Source: Spinellus fusiger
Lineage: Eukaryota > Mucoromycota > Mucoromycetes > Mucorales > Phycomycetaceae
Direction of reading: 5' to 3'
Assembly: GCA_025094145.1 (NCBI GenBank)
Contig: JALLLS010000030.1
Span: 310,001-374,000, forward strand
DNA length: 64,000 bases
Shown: in pieces, positions 45,501 through 60,260 of the stretch
Layout of the letters: the number at the start of each line of letters is the position of its first letter
How positions within the stretch are numbered: position 1 is the first letter of the stretch
Notes under the pieces: generated by a model
What the model was told of the DNA's origin: nothing
Database searches by the model: none
The model's input: only the letters and a program-made list of their open reading frames with translations
Position numbers and translations under genes: made by a program

Positions 45501-48500
45501 TAGGCAAACGTGATCTTCCTCCTGGTTTACGCAATCGTTTTACTGAGTTCTACGTTCATCCTCCCGATTCTCGTTACGAAGATCTTCTTCAGATTGTCCG
45601 TCGTTATCTATCAGGAATCACTACAGGAGATGAGAATGCATGTGAGAATGTTGCAGAGTTCTATATGAAGGCCAAATCTTTATCCATTCAAAACGAGCTG
45701 ACAGATGGTGCAAACCAAAGACCTCATTTCAGTATGCGTACTTTGGCTCGTGCGCTTACTTATGTTGTTCAGATTTTTCCTACTTATGGTCTTCGTCGCT
45801 CACTCTATGAAGGATTCTGTATGACTTTTTTGACACAGCTTAGCAAAGAGAGTGAAGTAGTGATGCGCGACTTAATTCACAAAACTATCTTATGCACTGT
45901 AAAAAACCCTACCCATCTTATCTCCCAAATCCCTCGTCAGCCAGGCGATCAGTTCATTCAGTTTGGTTATTTCTGGTTAGAGCAAGGACAGTTTGAACCT
46001 ATTGAAGATAATCACTATATTATGACACCCTCTGTTGAAACTAAACTCTACAACCTTGCTCGTGTTATCATGTCGCGTAAATTCCCTGTCTTAATTCAAG
46101 GCCCAACTTCAGCTGGTAAAACTAGTATGATTGAGTATATGGCCAAGAAAACAGGACACCGCTTTGTGCGTATCAACAACCACGAACACACTGATCTTCA
46201 AGAATATTTGGGTACCTATGTATCTAATCCTGAGGGACAACTTGTTTTCCAAGAAGGTGTCTTGGTAAAGGCTTTACGAAATGGTTACTGGATTGTATTG
46301 GATGAGCTCAATTTGGCACCATCCGATGTCCTAGAAGCACTCAATCGATTGTTGGATGATAACAGAGAACTACTTATCCCAGAGACACAAGAGATTGTTA
46401 AGCCCCACCCACACTTTATGCTTTTTGCCACACAAAACCCGGCAGGTCTTTATGGAGGCAGAAAAGCCTTGTCGCGTGCCTTCCGTAATCGATTCCTTGA
46501 ATTACACTTTGACGACATTCCAGAAGAAGAGCTCGAGACCATTTTATCAAAGAGATGCAGTATTGCACCATCTTATTGCAAGAAACTTGTTCAGGTCTAC
46601 AAAGCTCTTATGGAAAGACGTCAAAGTACACGTATCTTTGAACAGAAACATGGGTTTATTACCCTCCGTGATCTTTTCCGTTGGGCTGGACGTGATCCTA
46701 CAGGCTACCAAGAATTGGCTGAGCATGGTTACATGCTTTTGGCTGAACGCTGTCGTAAAGATGAAGAGAAACGAGTAGTAAAGAGTGTACTTGAAGAGGT
46801 CATGCGTGTTAAGATTGATGAAAATACAATCTATGCATTCGAGAGCCTGGAAGAGTTTGCTATCTTTGACAAGATGCTTAAGGAGAAAACAGATAAAAAT
46901 GGAGAACAGTTGGTATGGACCAAGGCAATGCGACGCCTGTTTAGTTTAGTGGCTAGATGCCTGCGCTTCAAGGAACCTGTTTTGTTAGTGGGTGAGACAG
47001 GCAGTGGCAAGACAACTGTTTGCCAGATGCTTGCTGAGACATTCCAGCGTGAACTACATATTGTCAATTGTCACCAAAATACAGAAACTGGTGATTTGTT
47101 GGGTGGACAGCGACCTGTGCGCCACAGAGATGAGTCTGATACTGAGCAAAAACCATTGTTTGAATGGCACGATGGACCATTAGTCCAGTCCATGAAAGAA
47201 GGACATCTTTTCCTACTTGATGAAATTTCACTAGCTGATGATTCTGTGTTGGAGAGACTCAATTCTGTACTGGAACCCAGTCGTTTGTTGGTTCTTGCAG
47301 AAAAAGGAGGCAGCAATATTGAAGAGTTATATGGCAATGAGTATTTCCAATTTCTTGCTACTATGAATCCAGGTGGAGACTATGGCAAAAAGGAACTTTC
47401 ACCAGCACTACGCAATCGATTTACCGAGATTTGGGTACCTACTGTCAGTGATAGAGAAGATTTGATAAGTATTATCGATGAACAAATGACTCGACCTGAA
47501 TTAAAAGGATACAGTCACCGTATGCTGGACTTTATTGATTGGTTTACCCTTGCTTTGGGTCAAAATCGTATTGTTGTGAGCTTAAGAGATATTCTGTCTT
47601 GGGTCAAGTTTATTAATATCTCTGCCGAGCAAGGGCTTAATCCATCACTAAGCTATGTTCATGGTGGCTGTCTTGTGCTATTGGATGGACTTGGTTCCCA
47701 TGGCTCTTCAGGATCCTTTTTGTCAGGCACTCTTTTGAAAGAATTCCGACTCAAATGTCTTCGTCAATTGTCTGGAGAATCGCTTGCCTCTGAAAAAGAT
47801 ATTCTGGGTGAGGCCAAAAGTAATGTGAAGATATCAGATGAGCAGTTTGCCATTGGTGCTTTCCAAATCTCACGCGGACCGTTGGCTAGAGCTAATATCA
47901 AATTTACTCTTCTGGCACCCACTACTGCTGATAATGCAATGCGTGTTGTTCGTGCCATGCAAGTTCATAAACCAATCTTACTTGAAGGAAGTCCAGGTGT
48001 TGGAAAGACAAGTTTAGTATCTGCATTGGCTGCTGCATCAGGACATCATTTGGTGCGTATCAATCTCTCCGAACAAACTGATCTTATGGATCTTTTTGGC
48101 TCTGATTTACCGGTTGAGGGTGGCTCAAGTGGAGAGTTTGCTTGGAGAGATGCACCTTTCTTGCAGGCCATGAAGAATGGTGACTGGGTCTTATTGGATG
48201 AGTTGAACTTGGCATCACAGTCAGTTCTTGAAGGTTTGAACTCTTGTCTTGATCATCGTGGTGCTGTCTATATCCCCGAACTTGACAGAGAGTTTTTCTG
48301 TGCTAAGGAGTTCCGTGTCTTTGGTGCACAAAATCCTCTCCAACAGGGTGGTGGTCGTAAAGGCCTGCCAAAGTCCTTTATTAACCGTTTTACTCAAGTT
48401 TACGTTGAACATCTAAGCGCAGACGATTTATTGTTTATTTGTGCTCATTTGTTCCCTCAATTCGAACTATCTACAATGCAGCTTATGATTCAATTCAACA

Positions 48501-51500
48501 CAAAAATGTACGAAGAGACTATGATCCGTTGTAGCTTTGGACGAAAAGGTAGTCCCTGGGAGTTCAATTTACGCGATGTTTTCCGTTGGTTAGAGCTTAT
48601 GCAGAAAGATAACATTCATGATCCTGCCGAGTTCCTTGATATCATTTATCTCCAACGCATGCGCACTCATGAAGATCGATATAAGATCACAAAACTTTAT
48701 GAAGAAGTATTTAGTGTACCTTATAGTCGACCTGAACACCCATCCTATGTCATTTCTCCTCATCAAATTGTTGTGGGTCATTCACGTCTTCCACGCAAGA
48801 ACGGTGACAATGAAAACGACATGCTTGAACGTGAAGACCATATTCTCCAATCCTTCTTACCTTCATTAGAGGCACTGATCAAGTGTGTGGAATTAAACTG
48901 GATGACAATTATCAATGGTCCATCAGCTTCAGGCAAAACATCACTAATCCGCTTGCTAAGCAAGATGACAGGCAATCACCTCGAGGAGTTTGCAATGAAT
49001 AACAGTGTGGATACAATGGAACTTCTTGGTGGATTCGAACAGGTTGATCTTAACCGTCATCGTCAGGTTGTTATGGATTCACTGAATCATCTCACCAACC
49101 ATGCTTCAAAAATGATGCTAATGTATTTCTCACAACAAGAACCTCTTTCGCAACAAAGAGCTACAGTACTTGAACAGATTCACTATCTTAACAATGCTTG
49201 GTTTACTTTGGAGAGCAAACAAGAGTTCAAACGTTTATCTGACCAGCCTGACTCTAATAGCCTTGACTACTTACTTGTTTCACGTGTGCTAGCATGCCTT
49301 GATGGTATTAATATACATGATAAGGAGACACGTACAGCTATGCAGACAACCACCGGCTTAATACAAAACCTTCAGAAACTTGAAAAGGAATCTGTAGCAG
49401 GAAAATTTGAATGGATTGATGGTCTATTGATCCATGCACTTGAACAAGGACATTGGCTCTTAATCGATAACGCCAACATGTGCAATCCATCTGTTCTTGA
49501 TCGTCTTAATCCTTTGTTTGAAAATGATGGTGAATTGATGGTGAATGAGCGTGGCTTGGTGGATGGTACAGTCAAGATCATTAAACCCCACCCCAACTTC
49601 CGTATGTTTATGACAGTCGATCCTCAGAATGGTGAATTGTCGCGTGCAATGCGTAACCGTGGTATTGAAATCACTTTGGTCGACTCGGATTGGAACAAAA
49701 ACCCCAGGATGTTACCAAAGTGGCAAATGCTTTAGGTTTACGTGGACCTCACCTACCTTTAATACTCTATAATCTTCAAGAAGAGACTACGGCTAAACGT
49801 AAACAGCTTGGAAAGCACAAGAATGTGCGTGATTACTTGTTGTTTGCCACTTATGTTGTTGAGCGATTACAGCGTGGTCAATCTGCAGCTTTGGCAATTC
49901 ACGATGCCTTCCAACAGGTATTTGTTGATGTTACTGAATTACCAGAGTCGCTTGCTACTATGATTTCCAATGGAGTACCCGAGGATATATTGCAAAACAT
50001 AATATCACCTACAAACTCACCCTATCTTATTGGCGGTGCAATGTTCCAAGAAGATTCTGAATTGGCTACCATTGCTCTCCATGGGGCTTACCTTTTGTCC
50101 CTTTTGCAAAAACAGTCCAGTGATGATAATAATGAAGGAGGAATGAGACATATACAGGTTGCAGTAGACTACTTTATGGAGACATTAACTGTAGAGGATT
50201 ATGATCTTCGTCTAAAATGGCTTGCCTATATGGCACAGCATGCATACACTACAAAGCCAGCAGTATTGGAGCAACTTGGTTATTTGATTAAGACTGTTAA
50301 TATGCATCCAGTGTTTGAAGAATATAGAAAGCTCCAGTCTGTGTATGAAAGTGAACGCATGGTATCGTTGGATGCTAAACCATCCTTAGTATGTATATAT
50401 TCATACAAAGTATTGTATTGTATTAATATTATCTCTAGATACTGGAGAACACACGTGAGGCATATCGTCTTTTCATTCGTCTTTGTAAACAAGAGCATGA
50501 TAGTCTGGCAATGCAAAATACAACCACAAGGCTGAAGGCCGGCAATATGTCACCACTTCAACAATCATTTTGTTTACAGATGGGACGTTTGAGTGAGACT
50601 CAATTATCTCATCCTGTGGTTTCCAAGCTCTTCCCCTTTTTTGAAGCCATTAAAAACAGCTTCTTAACCTGGGTGAATGAAGCTTATTACCGTACATGCC
50701 CTGCCTCTGTGAGTTTAATAACAGAAATTGATGTTATATTTTGATAGTATACTAATATACTTCTAATAGGCATTTGATACACTTTATAGTATTCTAGATG
50801 CAAGAGATTATGCTTGGTCACTGGCACAATCCGCTACTCTCAGTCTTGATAACTTTTTGATAATTTTGCGTACTATCAAATCTCTTATGGTTATTGAAAC
50901 ACATACACCAGCTTTCTTTGTTGCTTCTTGTGAATGGATTGATACTATTATGGAAGACTTTGATTTTGAAACATCTCGTTCTATGAAATCACTCTGGAAA
51001 TACTTCTCACCTGCTACATTATCTTCCAAGGAACTGTTTGATTTGGAAACTGAATTGCACTTAACAAACGCATCTATGGACTCATATCAGCCATTCAATG
51101 GTAAGCTATTTATTTTAATGAAATTACTAAAAAAACAATCCATTAGAAAATGGCCTTCAAGCCAATGATCTTGTATTGAGGACAAAATTGGATGTAAAGT
51201 TAACCTTAGTAGAGGGCATTGCTACACTGTATGCTGTGAATGAAAATAACAGTAAAGAAGCTATAAAACTTACAAAATCATTGCAACAATTACCAGAGGT
51301 GAGTTCAGTGAATATGAACATCTAAAATATATATATACTAATCCATAAAAAAAAGCACATTCGTCGTCAAATGGAATCTAAAGATTCTGTAAAAGCAGTT
51401 AATGAAAATTTCACTGCTTGGGATACTGCTCTTTTGCCACTCTTTGACTATGCAAGCACTTCATCTGAAATGGAATTATTAGCAAGTCTTTATGTTGGAG

Positions 51501-54500
51501 CATGCAATATATCGAACAAGGTAGGATATGTCTTTTTTCTTTGAAAAATTTAGCTTTCTAACTATGCATACATTTTTCATAGTCTACACTTGAAGCAGTT
51601 GTAGAAAAGATAAAAATATTCAAGTTTTACTGTTTAAGTAAAACATCTCGTCCTCCATTGGATATGGTGCCCTACCAGCGCTTGATGTGGTTCTTGGAAT
51701 CAGATTGTAAGTAACATAACAAGTAGATGACAATGAAAGCTAATATATTATATGTTATAGATGAGAATAAGATTGAAAGGGCACTTCCTAGTATGATTCA
51801 AGATGCTACTCATATCTGGCACAAGCGTTTATGGCGCTCTAGTATCTTCCAGAAAAATCTACATGCTCTTTCTTCAAAAGAAATGGTTTGTATAAATAGA
51901 TAGAAATATGAATATTCAAGCTACTAATATGAATATACTGTTTATAGGATCTAGGCATTTCAGAAGGCTCTTTAAGTCTTTTCGAGAGTGTTGAGACATT
52001 AGTCTGTCTAAACATATTGTAAGTTTATTTTATCCCGATTGACTAATTAAATTTTTCATTTTAATAGGTGCTCTGTTGACAATATGTCTGCTAATGCCTA
52101 TGACAAGGCATTGGATAAACTCAAATCCTTGAAGAGCTTCTTAGCCAAGAGTGCAGAACTTAAAGACAAAAAGGCTCTTGAGATTATTATATTGATTTCA
52201 ATTGCTCATCAGGTAAAACATCAAAAGATAGCAGCCATGTATCTAACATTTAAAATAGCTTCTTAACGCTTCTGCTGACCTTATTGTAAAAGAAGTGTAT
52301 ACAAGCTTGTCTGCTTACTTTGATAAGCTGAATGAGTTTACTGATGCTTTGTTACAATCCACTGTCTATTCTATGGACAGTGTAGATATCCACTACAGTA
52401 CAGCCTTATTAACTATTGAATACATTGCTACCACATTGGAAGGTGCTTCTATGAACACCTTGTATATCTCAGCCATTTCTGCTATTACATACGCCATCCA
52501 ACATTACAAAGCCAATAACTTAACAGAGTATTACAAGTCTACAGGAAAAGCAAGAGTTCTTTTAGGTCTTGCATTTGTATCAGCCTATGTACCTGACTAC
52601 CCAGTGGACCCTACATCAGAACCTCGTTTACGTGTTGATCTATTAATGAAGAAAAAACAAGAGTGTGCAGACTTTATTGATACTCGCATTTCTATTGAGA
52701 CATTGTATACTGGCAACCAGACTAATGATGCTGTGGAGAAACAAAAATCTGTACTCTCTCAAATTAATACTTCTCTCAGCAAATCAGCTACAACATTCTC
52801 TTTACGTCCTAATGTATCCCAGTTAGAGGATATATTCGTTGACTTGCGCTATCTCCAGAAAAGCATGCTTGATCATAATGTAGAGACACTGATGATAGAC
52901 TTGGAAAACAGCGGAATTGATTCTGTACTGCAGCGCGAGAAGCTTTTGCAGGGCAATGCTTTACAATTCCTTGATCGTGTACAAGCCAAATTCCCTATGT
53001 ACAGAGATATTTTGCAACCTCTTCTTGTGGCTGTAGATGACATCAAGTACGGTCTAAGAATAATTACTTCACACCATCAAGGTAGCGACACGGATGAATT
53101 CTTGGGCGAAGTAGTTGAGCTACTAGTCCGTGGCTTGAATGGCTCTGAATACACAAGTACTTTAGATTGCCATACACTTGCTTCACCTGCTATGTTGACC
53201 AAGCTCAAAGATATTGTCTTTGAACGTACCACCACTCAACGCAAGTGGCAGTTTTATCTTCGTATCTTGATTGTTTTATTGCAACGCCTGACAATGATTG
53301 TTAGCGCTCACGGCTATGTACAGCCTAAAGATATACTATGCATGAATGTTTTATTCAATGAGATTGTTCAGATTTGGAAGGCTGCTCAAGTATATAAACG
53401 CCAGAAAGAGATCGAAAAAGAACAAATGTACAAAACACGCGCCAAGAAATATGAACCTCTTACTGAAGAAGAGCAAGAAGAAAATGATATGCGCCAAACA
53501 TTTGCTGACTTTAATGAAGTGTATGAAGACTTGGTAGAAGATAACGAATCTTACACTGCACCCAAATCTTCAAATGCAACAGACAAAGTGGAAGAAACGT
53601 CAGTGCTCGATGATACTGATGTTCAGCGTATTGGTCATCTTCACAAGCAGATTTTTGATGTGTTCTCTCATAATGTGTGCACTTCTACTAACAAAGCATG
53701 GGATCGTGAATCTATTCAGGCTTATTCTGTAGCCGGACAATTGGCAAGACTTACTACTACAGCCTTCAGTAACAAAGTGGATCAAGCTTGCAATGCTGGT
53801 CATCTTCGAGTAATCTCTTTGGCTATTCGTCGACTTGAATCTGAAGATTCATTTAGTATGACAAGCGATGATACTTATGACTTTTACAAGAGCGAAAATG
53901 TGGGTGAAGCCAAACGTGTTGAACCAGTGCTTCAGCGTTTCAAGATACGTGTACTTGAAATCCTTAATGAATGGCCTGAACATGCTGTTCTTCAGCAGAT
54001 CTTAGTGTTGTGTGATAGAATCCTCAATTTCTCTATTCTATCTCCTGTCGCTAAATTCCTTACTGGGTTTGAGCTTCTTCTTCAAAAATCAGAAGATTGG
54101 GAAGCCTATGCTGCTAAACATGTCTCCTTGAAGTCTCAACGTGATGAACTGATCAATATGATTGTGCGCTGGAGACAATTAGAGTTGAACTGTTGGCCCA
54201 AATTACTTGCTGCTCAAGAACAGTACAGTCAAGATTCTGCTTTTACTTGGTGGTTCCATATTTATGATGCTCTCAACAACACATCATTTGAACTTGGTAC
54301 AGAAGAAGAGAAAACGAAAAAAACTCTAGAGTTGTTATCTGCTCTTGATCAATTTATCCAAGTCTCCTCTTTGGTGGAGTTTGAGCCACGTCTTAAGATG
54401 ATTGACAGTTTTTACCGTCAAGCTCGTATACAGGCTAGTCTTGCTGAAACTGATGGTGAACGTCTAAGCAATGAGACAGTGGCTACTATTCTTCGCAATG

Positions 54501-57500
54501 TGTATTTGTACTATAGTCAGTTCTGTGACTATGCACGCACTCACCTTGCTCAATTGAAGAAACCTATTGAGAAGGATTTGAAGGACTTTGTAAAGATTGC
54601 AAGCTGGAAAGATATTAATATTTATGCATTGAGACAAAGTGCACAGAAGACTCATAGACAGCTTCACAAGTGCATTCGTAAATACCGTGACATCCTGAAC
54701 CATTCCATGTTAACAATCATCGCTAACTACAATCAAGAGCATGCAATGTTCCAATACGGTGATGAAAAGAAATATGACGACAATAGACATGGATTTGTTG
54801 AGCAACTTAGTCAGTCTAAACTTTGGATTGCAAAATCTGATATTACATCTAGTTCACTCATTGAGTGGCCTAGTTCTGCTCCTCCCGTGAAGCGCCATCT
54901 GACCAATTTACAGTCAACCTTGAACAAAATGAAAGCCTTCTGTCGAGAAGATCTTTTTGTGACTAGTGACTGTACCAAAGAACTACCTTTGGAGACCTTC
55001 ATAACAGATACCATTGCTCAGATTAAGCACTTCCAAAAAGAAACACCTGCAGTTATGACGGATGAAAACAAATCAATGGTGAAACTTCAAAAGTTACAAA
55101 AGAAGAAGGCTCTAGTAGATACATTAAAGGAGCTTAAACGTCTTGGTCTTAAATGGCGTGCAACAACACTTGCTGAACAGAACGCAGATACCTCTCAACT
55201 GTTCCGTCTCAAGGTTGCTGAACTCGAGGCTGTGTTGAAAAGCAAAGACCTCCAAAAGAAAGATCTATCGACCTATAGCTGTAACAGCGAAGATATTACA
55301 CACCTATGGAGTAGGGCAAATGATTACTACTATCGTAGTATTGCTAGAATGACTCATTTGCGCAATTTGAGTACAATACAAGTTAGCAAAGATCTTTCAA
55401 TTCTAGAAGTTGAGCGCTCTATGAGTATAACTGAGTATGCTTTCTCACTCATTACCAAAGAGCGTGCTACCATGATACAGTTCGAGAAGAACATGACAGT
55501 ACTTCAGGGTATATCTGTTCAGTTGGCAGCTGTCTACGATGGTTGTAGACGTAGCCGACTTGTTAGCCGGGATGCCTGCTTAGGAGGTCGTCTAACACAT
55601 CAGAAACTAGCACTTGATAAGCTGACTAGCTTGCTCCTCCAAGCAGTGGCCACTATAAAAATTCAAGTTGAACATGGCAGTGATAACACTTGCCAACAGG
55701 TCTTGGTAGAGATGGAGAATCTGTGTGCTACAGCTAAGACAATGCAAAAGAGCATCGACTATACATTCAACCAACGCTATCTTTATCCTGGAAATGCTAC
55801 TAGACTGGACTTCTCCATCTTGTCTGAAGATGTCGAGGAGATGATTGACTCACACTACGATACAATTAACGCCATGACTCCTACTCTATTACAAACAACT
55901 GAAAGAATGCCTCAAACAAGCCATATTATACACCCTGTTATTGCTCATATCAATAGCTCTTATGTTGCTCAGAATATTGCTGATATAGACAGTGAAGTAA
56001 CACTGACACAGGTCCGAGATAAGTTGTATTCGATGATTGATGCCATTTTGGTATCTGTTCAAGACCTTAAGAACGCCAAAGCACCAAGCGTATTGCCTGT
56101 AACTGACAGTATGGAAGAGGAAACGAATATTGAAACAATGGAAGATAATTACATCCATAATCAACACATCAAGCAATCTACGCTCACAAGTGCACTTCAC
56201 TTTGAGGTCGTTATTAAACGCTGCTTGGAAGCTCTGAATATGTGTCATCAGTTGACCAAACAGCCCATGGTAGAGATAGAGCATGTATCACGTCTTTTGC
56301 AAGATACATATCCTTTCCTTCAACAGTATATGTTGATTGCACAGCATACTTTGAGTGAAATTGCTATTCATCACAAATGTACCGCTAAACTGACCTATGC
56401 CATGGTCAATTCGTTTACTATTATTATTAGTAAAGGATTCTGTATGCCAGAAGGAGCTTCTGATGAAGAGGAAGGCGAGAGCGATGGTGTTGGTACTGGA
56501 ACAGGTATTGGCGAAGGTGAAGGCAATAAGGATGTCAGTGAAGAGATTGAGGATGAAGAACAGGTACTTGGTACCCAGAATGATGAACAACAAAAGAATG
56601 ATAAAAAGGAAACAAAAGAAGAGAAGAATGGTATGGAGATGGAGAATGATTTTGATGGCGAACTCGAGGATGTTGATCAAGAGAATGAAGATAAAGACGA
56701 AGACGATACTTCTGATGAGGAAGATGAAGTGGATGATGAAGTTGGGGATGTTGATGATATGGATCCAGACGCCGTTGATGATAAAATGTGGGGTGATGAA
56801 GGAGATGATAAGCTTAATGAAAGTGATAAAACGGTTGATCAAAACCAAGGCCAACAAGAACAGAAGGAGTCTGATGTAGTGGCCAAAGAAGAGGATAGCA
56901 AACAGCCAGAAAGAAAGGGAGAAAAGCCTGAATCTTCTGAGAATCAGCAACAGGAAAACGGTGAAGATAACGAAGGTGAAGAAGGTGAAGAAGGTGATGG
57001 TGACAATGATGATGCCATGAATGATGAAGGTGAAAATATAGATGATGATGAAGATGGCACAGAAAACAACGCAGGAGATAAGTTCAACGCTGAGGTTCCT
57101 GAAGCTGAGACACTTGAGCTTCCCGATGATCTTAATATGGATGGTGACGGTGACGAAGAACAGGAAATTGGTGAACAAGAAGAATTCTTTGATGCCATGG
57201 ATGCAGAAGCACAACCTGAAGAAAACGAACAGTTACCCGATGAAGATGATGAGAATGCTTTCCAGGATCCTCTTAATGATGTAACTGGAGTTGAAGATGA
57301 AGCAAACAATAATGATGAAGAAATGACAGATGCTACTGCTCATCTCGATGAAAATGAAAACACAGAAGAAGAAAACGCAGAGGAAGAAAATGGCGAAGGC
57401 GAAGGCGAAGAAGAAAAAGACGAAGCTTCTAAAGAGACTGGTGACTCAGAGAAAAGTGGAAAAATTGATGAAGACGAGCCTGAAGAAAATACTAAAGCCC

Positions 57501-59161
57501 AGAACCACGAACAGCCAAACAGTGATGATTCAGCAGACAATCAATTTGGAGTGCAAGGTAGTGCTGGCAAAACCAGTATGAGCTCAGTTGGCAAAAAAGA
57601 AGGAGAGAATGAAACTGCCGAGTCTGCAGAAGCTGATGAAGAGATTGAGAAGAATAAAGAAAAAACTGGCACAGCTGAAAGTGGCGCCAATCAATCTAAT
57701 AGCGAAGATACAGAGACTTCAGAAAAAGAAACAAAGCAGCCAAAGAGTAATCCCCAAAGAAGTTTGGGAGATGCTTTAGAGAGCTGGCGCCGTCGTTTGG
57801 CTGATGTTAATGATACAGAAGAAGAGGAAGAAGCTATAGAAGAAGATGTAAACAAGAAAGATAGCGAAGAAACAAGAGATGCTCAAGTAAAAGAAGATCA
57901 GGCCTTTGAATATGTAAAAGATGATGAGGATGCTCATGATATGCAGACACTTGGAAATGCAGCTGCTGACCAGATGCAAGATATACAGATTGCAGCAATG
58001 GATGATGAAACAGAAGATACAGAAATGCATGCCGGTGAAATGGATATTGATCATGACTCTGAGAATGCAGTAGATAGTATGTCATTGCCTCGTGATGTGA
58101 CAAACACTGCTGGTGAGCGTGATAATGAAGGTGTTATTCTCAGTAAGAAACTGCCAAATAGTCGCTCAGGAAATGAAATGGAGATATTGACAGCTGATGA
58201 ATCATTAATGGCTCACGAACCTCTTGAGCAAGAAGATATTGAACGTATGCGAGAAGAACTCGAAACCAAAGTATCTGAATGGCGAGAGGAAGGTCGTAGT
58301 GTTGAAAAGGCGCGTGAGTTATGGCAGAGTTATGAAAACTTGACCCACGACCTTGCTATGGGACTATGTGAACAGCTTCGTTTAATTCTTGAACCAACTT
58401 TGGCGACCAAACTCAAGGGTGACTATAGAACCGGTAAACGCCTTAATATGAAGAAGATTATTCCCTATATTGCAAGCCAGTTTAAGAAAGATAAAATCTG
58501 GTTGCGACGCACTAAGCCCAGCAAACGCCAATACCAGGTTATGATCTCAGTAGATGACTCAAAATCTATGTCTGAATCTCACTCTGTTCAACTTGCTTAC
58601 GAAACTCTTTCACTCATATCAAAGGCCATGTCCCAGCTTGAAGTTGGTGATATTTCTATTACTTCTTTTGGTGAACGTGTTGGCCTCTTACATCCTTTCG
58701 ATCAGCCATTCACTGGCGAATCAGGAGCTTCTGTTCTTCAACAATTCACATTTGCTCAACAAAAGACATATGTTAAGAAACTTGTAGAAACCTCATTGTC
58801 ATTATTTGAAAATGCTAAACACTCCTCTGGCCCAGGCAATACTGAGCTTTGGCAATTACAGCTCATTATATCAGATGGTATTTGTGAAGACCACGAGACT
58901 TTACAGGCACTAGTTAGAAAGGCAATGGAGCAACAAGTCATGATTATATTCATTGTCGTAGATAATAAGCCTGAAAAAGACTCGATTATGAACATGAAAA
59001 ACGTCAAGTATGTAGAAAGCAACGGCAAGTTATCTATACAGATGGCATCGTATTTAGAGACATTCCCCTTCCAGTACTTTATGATTCTTCGTGACATTAA
59101 TGCTCTACCTGAAGCACTATCAGACGCACTTAGACAGTACTTTAGTTTTGTTTCTGCTTAA
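42509..59161 (+). CDS. MDN1: Midasin (Mdn1/Rea1), AAA+ ribosome-assembly ATPase
   Basis: Dynein-like AAA+ machine that strips assembly factors from pre-60S ribosomes. Exons: 42509-42918, 42970-43057, 43121-43425, 43489-43817, 43878-50388, 50439-50708, 50770-51100, 51147-51298, 51356-51520, 51583-51706, 51761-51885, 51948-52018, 52068-52212 and 52259-59161; about 5,309 aa. Six Walker A motifs are in order: GVTGAGKT (~357), GETGTGKT (~702), GPTSAGKT (~1120), GETGSGKT (~1415), GSPGVGKT (~1747) and GPSASGKT (~2056), with Walker B partners such as WILLDEINLA and WIVLDELNLAP. A long linker leads to an Asp/Glu-rich segment (~4410-4890), then the MIDAS domain with DDSKSMSE (~5105) that binds Rsa4/Ytm1-type partners. 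One nucleotide appears missing near 49704 (see findings). The ATG at 42509 is the likely start. Confidence 0.97.
49697..49712 (+). other. Apparent 1-nt frameshift inside MDN1 exon 5
   Basis: Upstream the frame reads ...IEITLVDSDWNKNP and would stop 23 nt later at 49735; downstream the family sequence resumes in another frame as QDVTKVANALGLRGP. Adding one nucleotide in the AAAAACCCC run would join them as WNKNP-QDVTK. A homopolymer error in the assembly is the simplest explanation. A 46-nt intron ending at CCCCAG would also shift frame, but it would delete conserved sequence. Confidence 0.75.
56460..57900 (+). other. Asp/Glu-rich segment of midasin
   Basis: About 480 codons dominated by GAA/GAT/GAC/AAT, lying between the linker and the MIDAS domain, as in all midasins. 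The repetitive codons create long shadow frames on the other strand and in other + frames, which should not be annotated. Confidence 0.9.
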
Positions 59162-59400
59162 TAAATAGACTGCAATATAAAACAAAAATATTTACATCTA
59201 CAATTAATCTTTACTTCACTCTATGTTTTGAAATGACTATAAATTCATTAACTCTAGATAGACGTAAAACTCTTGATTAATAAATAAAATAAGGCTTTTA
59301 TCAATAAATAGGTTTTATTGAAAAGTTTGTGATTTGTTTGCCTGAATTCATGCATATCTTTTAATTTTAAAGTGAGCAGTAAAATATAATAAGATTTTTT
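59162..59400. other. MDN1 3' flank
   Basis: AT-rich with AATAAATAAAATAAGG and AATAAA-type polyadenylation signals near 59278-59310. No gene. Confidence 0.5.
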
Positions 59401-60260
59401 CAAATATAGATTTACTTTTTTTTTTTTACTTTTGTACTTTATCTTAAAGTGTTATCACTTTATGAATTCATAAGATAAAGACATAAAAGAGTGTTGATAA
59501 TACATAAAAGTTGTTTATGTTTCAAGGCCACACTTGGCATCTTTATCTCCAGGACATTTTCCGGCTTAAAGTTCGTGCCATAGTCTCTAATGACCATGAT
59601 ACTTGTCATAGCTCATCATCTTCATTATGGGCTCATTCAATTAGACTATCTTCTATTATTGATTGTTAGTCCAGTTGACGTGCTCACAAGTTCACTGGAG
59701 TCTTAATCTCATATATTTTTTTAGTCAATAAAGATTTCTTTATTATTTATATTTATATTTATATTTATACTAAAGACCCATTCTGTTGAGGTATTTCTTC
59801 AATGTTGATTTTGAAATATTGATGGTCATAGTCTTACCGAGAGCTGCTTTGGTCTGATGAGGTCGAAGCTTAATCTCTCTACATATGGCTCTGTAAGCCC
59901 TTTCATTTAACTTTTTCTTGGGGCCAGGTTTTGGTGAAAGCCTCACAAAACCCGTATCTTTGGAGTATTTTACTAGCCTACACACAGTGGTGTGGGGTAC
60001 ATTGAAGATACAAGATGCCTTGGCCATGCTAGTCTTCATCTCAATCACCTCATGTAGAATTGCATGACGAGTTTCTAGTGGAGTATCTTTATTGTACATT
60101 GAGAAAAGTTTGGCGAAAATGTGTTTGTTGGATGAGAGAGACATGGTGTAAAATCGAGTTATGAGCAACACAGAAAAAAATCAGGGTATTTTATTGCTTC
60201 AAAAATATATCAGAGATTGAAAATCACTGATTTCTATTCTCCCTCATTTTATCCTAAGTT
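59400..60260 (-). mobile_element. Tc1/mariner-like element, internally deleted
   Basis: On the minus strand 60171-59770 encodes a transposase N-terminal DNA-binding part: RHAILHEVIEMKTSMAKA, IFNVPHTTVCRLVKYS (helix-turn-helix) and KLNERAYRAICREIKLRPHQ. The frame ends at KYLNRMGL; beyond it only debris remains (CACGTCAACTGG, from the HVNW motif) before a terminus (GTTATCACTTTATGAATTCAT near 59450) shared with the element at 34.5 kb. Catalytic DDE part absent. Boundaries approximate. Confidence 0.72.

Noticed and set aside
56288..57309. Long minus-strand frames rich in Ile/Phe or Ser
   Set aside because: Complement of the GAA/GAT-rich acidic segment of midasin.
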